Positions 51,821 to 61,506 of a DNA stretch of 64,000 bases are shown piece by piece; the first letter of the stretch is position 1; the number at the start of each line of letters is the position of its first letter. The notes beneath the pieces are model-generated. The model was not told the origin of the DNA, searched no databases, and saw only the letters and a list, made by a program, of their open reading frames with translations. Source of the stretch: Limnephilus marmoratus (Eukaryota; Arthropoda; Insecta; Trichoptera; Limnephilidae); contig OU862917.1 of assembly GCA_917880885.1 (NCBI GenBank), positions 32,972,104 to 33,036,103 of the forward strand, written 5' to 3'. A program made the translations under genes and the position numbers.

Positions 51821-52332
51821 AAGTTTATGATGCGTGAACATGTGATGAAATGTATGGATGTGAATGAAGAAAGGAGTGTATGCTAAGTTTATGATGCGTG
51901 AACATGTGATGAAATGTATGGATGTGAATGAAGAAAGGAGTGTATGCTAAGTTTATGATGCGTGAACATGTGATGAAATGTATGGATGTGAATGAAGAAA
52001 GGAGTGTATGCTAAGTTTATGATGCGTGAACATGTGATGAAATGTATGGATGTGAATGAAGAAAGGAGTGTATGCTAAGTTTATGATGCGTGAACATGTG
52101 ATGAAATGTATGGATGTGAATGAAGAAAGGAGTGTATGCTAAGTTTATGATGCGTGAACATGTGATGAAATGTATGGATGTGAATGAAGAAAGGAGTGTA
52201 TGCTAAGTTTATGATGCGTGAACATGTGATGAAATGTATGGATGTGAATGAAGAAAGGAGTGTATGCTAAGTTTATGATGCGTGAACATGTGATGAAATG
52301 TATGGATGTGAATGAAGAAAGGAGTGTATGCT
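51821..52332. repeat. 64-bp tandem array, eight units
   Basis: Units start at 51821, 51885, 51949, 52013, 52077, 52141, 52205 and 52269, exact period 64. They begin aagtttatgatgcgtgaaca and I saw no differences between them. This indicates very recent expansion or homogenisation. No spacer variation, so it is not CRISPR-like. Confidence 0.96.
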
Positions 52333-52487
52333 AAGACAGACATTTTTTTGGTTTCATCCTTTGAATCCCCATAGATATTTGTGTAAATGTCCTTAAAAAA
52401 TTTGTCTGCAAGGGTCAATTCATTATAATCGTTTTTATTAGTTAGCTCTACGCAAGAGATCCTGAAGAAAAAAAAAACTCAAATGTC

Positions 52488-52800
52488 ATCTTTGGGGATG
52501 CTGTGTGGATGGTGTATTTAAGGGAAGGAAGAAGAGGAAGTTCTAGGAAGGAAAGTGGTGTGAGGAGAAGGCAGGAATCTGAGAGTCAATGTGTCCAGGA
52601 GTGACGGACGTACGAATCCATGCCTCCCTCTGCGGTCCAAGACTACGGAGAGTCTGGCTGAAGAAGTTCCTGGGCACTGGGCACCCCTGCTAAGTTACCA
52701 AACCAAATATTTGCGATGACCTACTGCAGGGGGGTTGGTAATCCAATAAATGTTTTCAGGTCAGCGGTATCCTTACCCGCCTCCCAAATTGAGGCGGATA
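52488..52800 (-). repeat. RTE-like 3' repeat (family G), second copy
   Basis: Matches 27300-27420 joined to 28563-28850 (ccaggagtgacggacgta, cacccctgctaagtNacc, ggttggtaatccaataaat, acccgcctcccaaattga). It lacks the hAT insertion, so it serves as an empty-site reference for it. Confidence 0.75.
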
Positions 52801-53283
52801 AGAGTACGTACTGAATGATAATCTATGTAAACTACAATTACCTATCATTAATTTAAGATATAGAAATTGTATGAACGATTATAAAACTCCTGAAAAACGA
52901 AGCCAGTCATCAAATAACCTTTCGGTAACTAGTTTTATTATTTTCTTACTTAAAACATTTGTATTCGTATCATCTCCTAAAACTGCATTTAAAAGTCAAC
53001 CCGTTTTTTATTCTCTTGAAATGTGAACAAATACAGGTGAACCGTGTGTCAATTGAGTTTAATATCAAGCTGACCAGTGGAATCAGAACAATCTAAATTT
53101 AACATAACCCAGTCTCCGAGGGACTGCGATTAGAGATTATCAAAAACGAAATAAAAACGGACATCACATAAACAAAAACGACCAATGATTTATAGTAGAA
53201 TAAAACGATTCATGTAAATGGATAAGGCAGCAATATCCAATGAATAAGTTTTCAATGCCAAAATTTGTTAAAACTTGAAGAAC
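52801..53283. other. no gene recognised
   Basis: AT-rich; nothing supported. Confidence 0.5.
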
Positions 53284-53462
53284 GCAAATAATGTACTACA
53301 TATCTATCCATACGACATACTTGTCCAAATAATGTACCACGTACTTGTCCAAATAATGAACTACATACTTATCCAAATAATGTACCACACACTTATCCAA
53401 ACAATGTATTACGTACTTATCCAAATTAACTATTTACTTATCCAACTAATGTACTATATACT
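53284..53462. repeat. 24-bp tandem repeat, about seven degenerate copies
   Basis: Unit like caaataatgtaccacgtact-tatc, drifting and with one shortened copy. It is translatable in one frame but composition-driven. It is followed by a short cttccg-type simple repeat (53475-53550). Confidence 0.85.
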
Positions 53463-53574
53463 AGTGTCGCAACAGAACTCTGCTTCCGCTTCCGCTTTTG
53501 CAGAAGTTCCGCAAGTTTTTTCACTTCCGTTTCCGTTTCTGGATCCGCAAATTTTATAACAGAACTCTAAACGA

Positions 53575-54105
53575 CGAATAATTTGCGATTGAAGATATCG
53601 AAGTGCAGCCCTCTACTTCAAAATCATCATCATCATTACAAATATTGGAATCGATGTTAAGTGTAAACGAAGACCAGGGAGAGAACTCTTCTACAACTGA
53701 CGATGGTGACAATTTATTTTGAGAGATACAGTACAGGAGTTCAAGAGAGAGAAGAGACTACCTCTCCATGAGGATCCCCTTATGTGGATCCCCTTATGTG
53801 CATCTGTTGCCAATAGTTCGCCAATACTTATCAGCTCCCCCCAGCAGCGTAGCCAGTGAGCAATTTTTTAGTGCAGCTGGTTTAATATATGAAGAACACC
53901 GAAACAGACTAAAAAAAGCAGCCCAGGTATAAAAGCAGCCAAATTACTTTTTATTAAATATATTAAAAATAAGAAAATAGAAGAAAACAGACTTGTAATG
54001 TCAAGTTATGACTTTGCAAAAATTAGAGTAAATATAAAATATCTTCAAATGTTTAAAGAGCAATATGAATCATTTGAGCTTATACCAAAAAAATCAAGGT
54101 TTTGA
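53575..54105 (+). pseudogene. hAT transposase C-terminal relic
   Basis: One frame (53804-53932) reads LPIVRQYLSAPPSSVASEQF then FSAAGLIYEEHRNRLKKAAQ, the hAT dimerisation-domain signature (YLS.P.SS..SE..FS.AG.....RNRL). A stop and a shift follow, then KAAKLLFIKYIKNKKI and more to 54105. Upstream, EVQPSTSKSSSSLQILESM may be an earlier part. Multiple frame breaks; no terminal repeats identified. It resembles ZBED-type hAT proteins. Confidence 0.82.
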
Positions 54106-54149
54106 TGTGAGCTCACCTTTCTACACATTCTGGACAGTGGTGAATTATA

Positions 54150-55025
54150 ACCATAATTAGTCTAGTGCTGATTGAGGAAGAGCAGGTCTTTATTTCGGAG
54201 TCTACGAGAAGGTATATTGAATACGATGAGTTGTAGTAATGTAGGTGAATCAATTATACAGTTAATAATTTTGAAGAAGCAAATGAGTTCATATATTTTT
54301 CGATGGTCTTCTAAAGGAGAAAGATTTAGAATTTGCTCAATTTCATGATACGAGTAATTGCTTCATTCTAACCCTAGACTCCTAGCAATTCCATTTAGGA
54401 ACCGATGTTGAACGGGCTCAATATGACGAATATGGACAGCATAAAAATGAGACCATGTAACACAAGCATATTCAAGATGGGGGCGAACCAAGGAGCAATA
54501 AAGAGTTCTTAGGGTATTTTTGTTTTTGAAGTCAGAAGTGATTCTAGTGATGATACTAGTAGTTAGAGAGATTTATTAACAATCACATCTAAATGTTCCC
54601 GAAAAGAAAGCTTGCTATCAAGAGAGACAGCAAGATCTGTAAAGTTGTTAAACAATTATTATTTAGTTTGTATTCGAAAACAATCGGATTTTTAGCTCCG
54701 TAGAAGGACATAATTTTGCACTTATCGACATTTAGTTTCAAGCAATTAATTTTACACCAATCATTGAGTAAGTCAATATCTGATTTGAAAATAAGGCAAG
54801 CATGATAATTTTTGATTATTTTTAGGATCTTATTATAATCTGCCAAAAGCCAAAAGTGTGTGAGAGAAAAAAATACTGATAATGTCGTTTATAAACATTT
54901 TGAAAAGAAGCGAGGCTAGATGTGCTCCTTGCGGAACGCCGGATGTTACTCCAATAATAATAGACGCAATTTTATTGGTTTTAACTCTTTGTTTTATATT
55001 GCTTAAATATGTAGAGGTCATTAAG
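54150..55025 (-). pseudogene. non-LTR RT relic (jockey-like)
   Basis: From 55021 down: STYLSNIKQRVKTNKI, GVTSGVPQGAHLASLLFKMF then INDI. A damaged catalytic box follows (AFG-x-ADY where FADDY is expected; frame change near 54840). Then SDIDLLNDWCKINCLKLNVD, KCKIMSFYGAKNP and a frameshifted C-terminal remainder down to about 54150. Same general type as the relic at 110-800. Confidence 0.75.
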
Positions 55026-55704
55026 CCCGCTCTTGTAAAATCTAATGCAGCGCCACTGGACTTAACCGAACATTCAGAATGTATTTACTACCTGCCTACA
55101 CCGCGCAAAGAGACACCGGCACATATCCACCCACAGCCGATAATAACTACTAACCGGTTATTTGTTCCACCACTTACTCGAAAGGCCTCGAGTCAAAGGC
55201 CGTTCATCACTACGGCAGCAGAACGTTCGAGCACTTTCTTCGCCTTGTGCGCATTCGCAACATTACCTGGCATTCTGGGAAGCTACTCTACCGGTCTGCT
55301 AAATAAACGCCGCAACTGAGCGCTAGCTCAGTTTATTCTCAATTCATCGGTCGACTCACACATATCGAGCAGTGATAATACACACCGAGAAGTGATAACA
55401 GTGCCGTAACACGGAACAAACCCTCGTCGGGCTGCCCGCAGTCAGCATCGTGTGATTTGCAAGTTTATCCAGTGTACATCTTATACCGAGAATATCTCCG
55501 TAACACCTTCGAGGCTTACATCTTCAACCACCATCTCGCTGTCCGGCCCATCGCGCCATGATATGAGATGTCACCCGACCTATAAACTACCAAGCCCAGC
55601 TACGCTTGCTGTTTAGGTGCACCCGATCTCTGACTACCGAAAACCATCGCTTTTCGCTGCCAGAGTTCATCCTCACCAACTCTCATGGTTTCTTCCTGCG
55701 TCAC
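55026..55704. other. GC-richer unassigned repeat, left of Copia insertion
   Basis: Compositionally distinct from its surroundings and continued to the right of the Copia element (58608-58900). Contains aaataaacgcc near 55303 and an imperfect theme (gagtcaaaggccgttcatcactacgg) echoed at 58618-58650. It may be an LTR or another element that was the Copia target; unresolved. Confidence 0.4.
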
Positions 55705-55835
55705 TGTTAGATTATAACAAAATAATGTTAAACCTAACGCCATCTAGGATCTGTTATGTGTAGCTCAGTGTACCTACATGTTTTACTTTGCGAGAATAAA
55801 TTCTTCTGTTCAAGTCTAATTACCGTGTTTTATTA
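55705..55835 (+). repeat. Copia-1 5' LTR
   Basis: Starts TGTTAGATTATAACAAAATA and ends ...GTGTTTTATTA; contains AATAAA. Immediately followed by the primer site. Confidence 0.9.
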
Positions 55836-55849
55836 GGTTATGGGCCCAG
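55836..55849 (+). promoter_or_regulatory. Copia-1 primer-binding site (initiator tRNA-Met half)
   Basis: GGTTATGGGCCCAG complements the anticodon stem-loop of initiator tRNA-Met, the internal primer site known for Copia. The related site at 23174-23187 differs by one base. Confidence 0.8.
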
Positions 55850-55972
55850 TAGCTATAATTCGCGTTAAAGTAAAGTTTTCTCACGTAAAATTACTTTTTA
55901 AGTGGACAGTCAGTGAACAGTGTACCATATACTCCAGAAAAACAGAGTAAATCGCTGCAATAATAACTGTTT

Positions 55973-57424
55973 TTGGGATTGACAACCTGTTACCGCGTTA
56001 TCGGTCCCGGAGTGTTATTTTTCAATATGGCGGAAAGTTACATAGTGAATGTACCAAGATTGAAGGGCCGCGAGAATTTTAATGAATGGCAATATGCTGC
56101 TGAACATTTTTTGATGTTGGATGGTGTCGATATCAACAAGCCAGAATCATCTGATTGTATAAGTTTGGATGATAAAAAGGCAAAAGCTAAACTTATTATG
56201 AAGATTGACTCCTCTATTTATGTTCACATCAAAAACGAGCAAACAGTACAAGGTATATGGAAACGTTTGAAGGCCTTTTATTACGACTCTGGCTTCACAC
56301 GTCGCATAAGTTTACTTCGTCAGCTAATATCTATTCGACTAGAAGACTCAGAATCAATAGGTGCCTATGCAACTCCAATGGTTGATACTGCGCAGAAACT
56401 TAAAGGTACCGGTTTCAACATAACGGACGAGTGGATTGGATCTCTTCTGCTCGCTGGGCTAACGGATAAATTTGCAACTTTAGTAATGGCGATCGAGCAT
56501 AGTGGTATGATTATCAGCACGGATGTCATAAAATCGAAATTGCTGGACATTAGTTCCGAAGTTGGCAGCTCTGGAACAAATAGTGCATTTTTGTCAAAAG
56601 GTTGGCAGCACCGACACAGCAAGAGAAATGGCAGCATTGGCAGCCCTGCATATAAGACAAAATGGAAAACGTTGACGCCACCGCCATCTTCGAGTTCTGT
56701 CAAAACAATCCGCTGTTACAAGTGTCAACAACTCGGTCATTATATGAATAAGTGCCCGAATAATACGCAGAAAAAAAGTGAAACCAATGCATTTAGTGCA
56801 ATATTTTTGAATGGAACATTCAATAATTCACATCCGTACGTGGATTCTGCTGCAAGCTCACATATGATTGTTGATAAACGTTATTTACAGGATGTATCGT
56901 TTAATCACAAAGTGAAAAACATAATTATTGCAAATCAAGAGAAAATACCGGTTATATGCTCAGAAAACACGATGATTACGACCGTAGAGAACAATTCGGA
57001 GTTTGATATCCCTGTCAAACATGTTTTATGCGTGCCGAATCTGTCAACTAATTTGTTATCAGAAAGTCAGCTGATTCAAAGTGGGAACAAAGTTAACTTT
57101 GAAGCAACAGTTTGCGAAATACGCAATCGACAGAATGTACTGGTAGGTGTTGCAAATTTAGTAAATGGTGTTTATAGATTAAATATTAAGTCAGAACATT
57201 TGTTTGCGTGTGAAGCAACAAATGTGACTAGTGAAATATGGCACCGAAGGTTGGGACACATTAATTGTAAAACTCTGAATGCGATGAAGAACGGAGCAGT
57301 TGAAGGTGTGACATTTCAAAAAAAAATTGTGAAATTGATAAATCCAGCTGTACTATATGCTGTGAGGGCAAGCAGGCGAGGCTGCCCTTTCCCCCGAGTA
57401 CAAGCAAAAGTCAGGAAACGCTAG
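55973..57424 (+). pseudogene. Copia-1 gag-protease and pre-integrase region
   Basis: The likely real start is the ATG at 56027 (MAESYIVNVPRLKGRENFNE), preceded by an in-frame upstream ATG. Gag (UBN2): WQYAAEHFLMLDGVDI, IWKRLKAFYYDSGFTRRISL. CCHC knuckle CYKCQQLGHYMNKC near residue 240. Protease active site YVDSAASSHMIVDKRYL. Gag-pre-integrase motif EIWHRRLGHINCKTLNAMKN. A one-base frameshift near 57345 ends this frame; the next frame gives SCTICCEGKQARLPFP (zinc finger of integrase) and QETLELVHSDLCGPM. Confidence 0.88.
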
Positions 57425-57426
57425 AA

Positions 57427-57759
57427 TTGGTTCATAGTGATCTATGTGGGCCAATGGAGAATAATTCACTTGGAATGGCCAGATACTTTTTAATATTTGT
57501 GGATGACTATAGCAGAATGTGTTTTGTATACTTTCTACAGTCAAAACATCAAACATTCAAATACTCCAAGGAGTTTAAAAATTTAGTTGAGAATCAGCAA
57601 TCAAAGAAAATAAAAATATTAAGATCTGATAACGGCGGCGAGTTCTGCTCAGCGGAAATGAAAAATGAATGTTGTCATACTTCAGAAACCCCTATGGAAG
57701 TTAATTTAAAGTTGGAAAAAGATTTAAATAATAATTATGATATTTTAAAATATCCATAG
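57427..57759 (+). pseudogene. Copia-1 integrase fragment fused to RT remnant by deletion
   Basis: VHSDLCGPMENNSLGMARYF (first catalytic Asp), FVDDYSRMCFVYFL and ILRSDNGGEFCSAEMKN (second Asp). It switches abruptly to TSETPMEVNLKLEKDLN, which normally lies near the end of Copia RT. The third integrase acidic residue and the whole RT palm are therefore deleted, a gap of perhaps 1.5-2 kb compared with full Copia elements (inferred). Confidence 0.87.
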
Positions 57760-58419
57760 CAACAGCTGATAGGAAGCCTTATGTACCTATCTGTATTGAC
57801 AAGACCAGATATTGCTTATAGTGTAAGTTATTTAAGTCAGTATAATAACTGTTATAATGAAACTCATTGGAAACATTAAAAAAGATTGTTAAAATACCTA
57901 CAGAAAACGAAAAGCTATGGTTGAGTTTATAAGAAAAATGATTACCCTTTACATGGTTTCGTGGACGCGGATTGGGCGTCATGTACTTTAGATAGAAAGT
58001 CATATACTGATTTCTGCTTCATAATGTCAGAATATGTCATTTCTTTTGAATCCAGAAAACAAAGAACAATTGCTTTGTCAAGTACAGAAGCGGAGTACAT
58101 GGCTTTATCCGAGGCCTGCAAAGAGGCTATTTACTTGAAGAGTTTATTGTCAGATATGATCTCTACCAATAAAAATACACCTGTATGTTTGTATAGTGAT
58201 AGTCAAAGCTCTATTAAATTGGCTGTTAATCCACTGTTTCATAAACGTACCAAACATATTGATGTACGACATCACTTTGTTAGAGAATGTGTATTTGATA
58301 ATAAAGTGAAACTTGATTATGTTTCAACCTCCAATATGCCAGCTGATTTATTGACGAAAAGTCTGTGTATAAATAAACATTATAAATTTTTAAGTTCAAT
58401 GGGCATATCGGAAGTTTAA
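57760..58419 (+). pseudogene. Copia-1 RT end and RNase H
   Basis: After a TAG at 57757, QQLIGSLMYLSVLTRPDIAY continues the RT C-terminus (with a stop later). From 57961 an open frame encodes RNase H: FVDADWASCTLDRKSYTDF, ESRKQRTIALSSTEAEYMAL, VCLYSDSQSSIKLAVNPLFH, RTKHIDVRHHFVRECV and NMPADLLTKSLCINKHYKF. Ends 53 bp before the 3' LTR. RNase H motifs (D, E, D, D-like) look preserved. Confidence 0.88.
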
Positions 58420-58471
58420 ATTTTGTTGTTTTTTATTAATATGAAATTTGGATTATTTTGTTACGAGAGGG

Positions 58472-58602
58472 TGTTAGATTATAACAAAATAATGTTAAAC
58501 CTAACGCCATCTAGGATCTGTTATGTGTAGCTCAGTGTACCTACATGTTTTACTTTGCGAGAATAAATTCTTCTGTTCAAGTCTAATTACCGTGTTTCAT
58601 TA
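58472..58602 (+). repeat. Copia-1 3' LTR
   Basis: Matches 55705-55835 except ttca for ttta near its end. Confidence 0.9.
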
Positions 58603-58930
58603 GTTACGTGTGTGCTCCGACTCAAAGGACACATTGCCGCCATATCCGTCATCACGACGTTGATCGACCGCCTGGACCAAGGTCACTTCTCAACCGCCAC
58701 GGTGTAGAGCTACACGCTGGCTCCCTGAAGATCTGTAATCTTCACCGCTGCAGCTTTCTGACTATCATCACGCATCTACAATACCGAGCAACAATCACTG
58801 CACCTCTGTCACTCCGCTCCGCATCGACCTTCGCTACGTAGCTTAGCTCAACAATAAAGACTGACTCACTACTACGACTGCATGCCTTTTATTTCTCAAT
58901 CCGTCTCTGCTGACACCGGAGTCCGCTCCC
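58603..58930. other. GC-richer unassigned repeat, right of Copia insertion
   Basis: Probable continuation of the sequence left of Copia-1. Contains caataaagactgactc near 58850 and ends around cgctccctcaaataag. Not assigned. Confidence 0.35.
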
Positions 58931-58984
58931 TCAAATAAGAATCAAAGAAGACGGCAGAGGGTTTCGTATACCTATAGCATATAG

Positions 58985-59107
58985 CTTGGCCATAAGGATT
59001 TTTTTTGCATTAACTCCATACAGGAGGCCCTGAGGAAAATAATTTCCTTCGGGTCCTATGTCATCTGGGATGCTGTGGGGAGGGTCTTTTTGAGGAGAAG
59101 GAGGAAT
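58985..59107 (-). repeat. RTE-like 3' repeat (family G), terminal piece
   Basis: On the minus strand it ends ...tccttcctg/ctgtatggagttaatg followed by an A-run, matching the end at 27285. Shared blocks: gaggccctgaggaaaataat, gtcatctgggatgctgt and ggagggtcttttt. Confidence 0.7.
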
Positions 59108-60199
59108 CAACATTGATCTTGAAGAGACCCATATTGTAGGAAGAAGGAAACACAGAGACCGGCAAATTAATCCACAGTCGCGCTGTTGAACACAAGAACG
59201 AGTTGAAGAAACGACCCATTATCATGTGACAAATGTCAACCGTGAGCGGTTTACTTGGTCAAAAGCTTTAGAAAAGCCAGTATATGGAACATCTACTTAT
59301 GATTTTGAGTTTTGTTCTAATTTGAGTTATATCTAGTGTTATTTTTATATTGTTTTTGGAAGATAGTAAGGTGGGTAATTATCCACTGAACCTAACCAGA
59401 TTTTGGTTATAATAATAAAAACACTAGTTTTAAAAAAAAATATCCTACTTACAAAACGGTGTTTCAATTTTTAACAACTCGCAAAGGCGCATTTTGGTAC
59501 CATTTCTTAAGGTAAGTCTCTCAATTTACCAATTTGATTTGATAAGGCTATTTTGTTTTTCTGATTGAATCTTAGCTGGTACCATACATTCAATATCTTC
59601 CTAAGACTGCCTTTACACAAGTCTTTTCACGTAAGTTGCTCACGTAAGCGACTTATGGCCAAATTACCAATGTAAACCACACCAAAAGTCACTTACCGTA
59701 ATTTATAGCAAGTTACAAAAGTTGTTCTAACTAAGTTTTTTGGCAGAGGTTTGATATAATTATTTGCTGCTCCTCCCAGTACTAATTACCGTGTGTTATT
59801 TTTTTGTTTATTTTGAACTGATACCATGATATGATATTTCATATAATTATGATATAGTAAGCTAATTTCGGATTTTCTTAAAAATAAATTCGTATGGAGA
59901 TCTCATTTCAGTTAATTAACAATATTTAAGCCGGGATATTTAATATTATCCGCGTATTCAATTATGTCATAAGCACAGCATGAGTTATTTGACGAAGTGT
60001 TGGTGCAGGTGTGAAGTTGTAGTTGTGGATGGCTATGTGGTTGACCAGCCTCTGTGTTGCTGAAAATAAGATATTTTTTTTTACAAAAAGTTGTGTTAGC
60101 AGATTATTTTATAGTTATTTAATTATTTCACTCGTCCTTCTTTTTGCTTTTTTGATGATCTTTTCCTGTGATTCTGCCTTGAACAAAATTACTGTCGTC
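59108..60199. other. no gene recognised
   Basis: AT-rich sequence. Around 59620-59710 there are short cacgtaag/cttacg themes but no clean terminal repeats. Confidence 0.45.
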
Positions 60200-60357
60200 T
60201 GCATAGTCAAAGAAATCAGGGATCTTGGAGTTATGTTTGACACCCAATTAAATTTTATAAATCACATTAAAAAAATAACCAACAAAGGAATGAAGACACT
60301 AGGATTTATAAGAACCATCAAAGACTTTTTTTGTATTTCTTCGGCACTGACTATGTA
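60200..60357 (+). pseudogene. small RT relic
   Basis: VKEIRDLGVMFDTQLNFINH then IKKITNKGMKTLGFI matches the post-catalytic YLGV..D..L.F..HI segment of jockey-like RTs. Only about 45 codons remain. Confidence 0.65.
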
Positions 60358-60510
60358 ACAATTTCTAGACATTTTTGTTTTGAAAAGTTTTATTTTTCGA
60401 TGTACATTTGATACTTTTAATTTTAAATTTTTTTGCTACCGGTTTCGACACGTTCGTATCATTAACGAGCAAACTTAAAACTAACTTAAAAATTCTATAC
60501 AAGTACACAA

Positions 60511-61506
60511 TTAATTAGGTGGGGGAAGTGGGAGGGGGGAATTTGGTGGAGGGGGAGGACGGTGGGAGGAGTCAAAATTACATGGAAACATCATAAGCAG
60601 AGGTGATTTACATGGTGCTATTATTTTATTAACTAAATTAATTTTAGATTTAATTTTTTTGTTGATTTCTAAAGTTTCTAACGCGCACAAATTAAAATAT
60701 GAATTTACGTTGCAATGTTTAAACTTAGTTTTTTCTTTGATGAAGCTATGACCTGTCTCTATGAGATGGTTAGCAAACGCTGAGAAGTTATTATTACGTA
60801 AACAAAGTTCATGTTCCCTAATTCTGGTTTTAAAATTTCTAGTAGTCATTCCTACATATTGCGCGTCACAATCGTTGCATTCTAAAGTGTATATCCCGTT
60901 TTTTTCAAATTTATTAGAAATATCCTTGTTATTAATCAAATTTTTAATTTTAGAATTAGTATAGAAAGCTGGAGAAATATGATATGGTAATATGCGGGAT
61001 ATTTTTAAGGATAAATCGCCTGTATAAAGAAGTTTTTTATATATTAAGTTGATACTAGGTTTGTTGTTACTATTACCACTATAAATATATTTTTTTGTTA
61101 AAAATTTTGTTTGCTTTTTATTAACTAGGCGGTTAATTATTTCAGGTTTATATCCATTGTTCACGGCTATCTGTTTTATAATGTTAATTTCATTATTATA
61201 ATTATCATTGTTTAAAAGGACATTAATAGCACGATGTATCATCGAGTTGAAGGAGGCGAGTTTATGTGACAAAGGGTGAAGGGAAGTAGACGGTATAACA
61301 CAATCAGTGTGTGTAGGTTTTCTATATATATTAAATACACACTTATTATTATCTAAATTGATATTTAAGTCTAAAAAGTTTTTGTTGTCATCATTATGTT
61401 CCAGTGTAAATTTTATATTTTGGTGAAGGTTATTAATAAACGTGAGAAAATTATCTAATTGTCTGTTACTACCCGCCCAAATTACAAAAACGTCATCAAC
61501 ATACCT
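60511..61506 (-). pseudogene. PLE2 RT C-terminus and GIY-YIG endonuclease
   Basis: From 61506: RYVDDVFVIWAGSNRQLDNF (catalytic YVDD immediately at the insertion junction), KNFLDLNINLDNNKCVFNIY, RKPTHTDCVIPSTSLHPLSH, NIIKQIAVNNGYKPEII, HISPAFYTNSKIKNLI. The nuclease follows: GIYTLECNDCDAQYVGMTTR (GIY...YVG; Cys pair), FKTRIREHELCL (Arg), FANHLIETGHSF and LEINKKIKSKINLVNKI, with a Pro-rich tail (PPPPPNSPLPLPPP). No internal stop. The frame extends upstream into the tail of element E (MSPSDPPPYERRRR), a chance fusion. Confidence 0.9.
61495..61506. repeat. target-site duplication of element E (left copy)
   Basis: ATCAACATACCT, identical to 63183-63194; 12 bp, typical of non-LTR target-primed insertion. 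Confidence 0.93.

Larger units (their letters stand above)
55705..58602 (+). mobile_element. internally deleted Copia LTR retrotransposon (Copia-1)
   Basis: 131-bp LTRs 55705-55835 and 58472-58602 with one difference seen (tttta/tttca). Flanks GTCAC and GTTAC are a likely 5-bp target duplication with one change. Encodes gag, knuckle, protease, an integrase fragment and RNase H; most of integrase and RT is missing. Purine tract GAGAGGG precedes the 3' LTR. Confidence 0.92.

Noticed and set aside
51821..52332. Regular repeats resembling a CRISPR array
   Set aside because: Units are contiguous with no variable spacers, and the genome is eukaryotic; this is a simple tandem array.
53275..53559. 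94-codon frame with repeated Ile/Tyr/Leu
   Set aside because: Translation of the 24-bp tandem repeat.
60425..60475. Complete hammerhead at the PLE2 3' end
   Set aside because: GAAA plus ACCGGT plus A and a good 6-bp helix GATACG/CGTGTC are present, but the CUGANGA box is not, so I do not call a ribozyme there.
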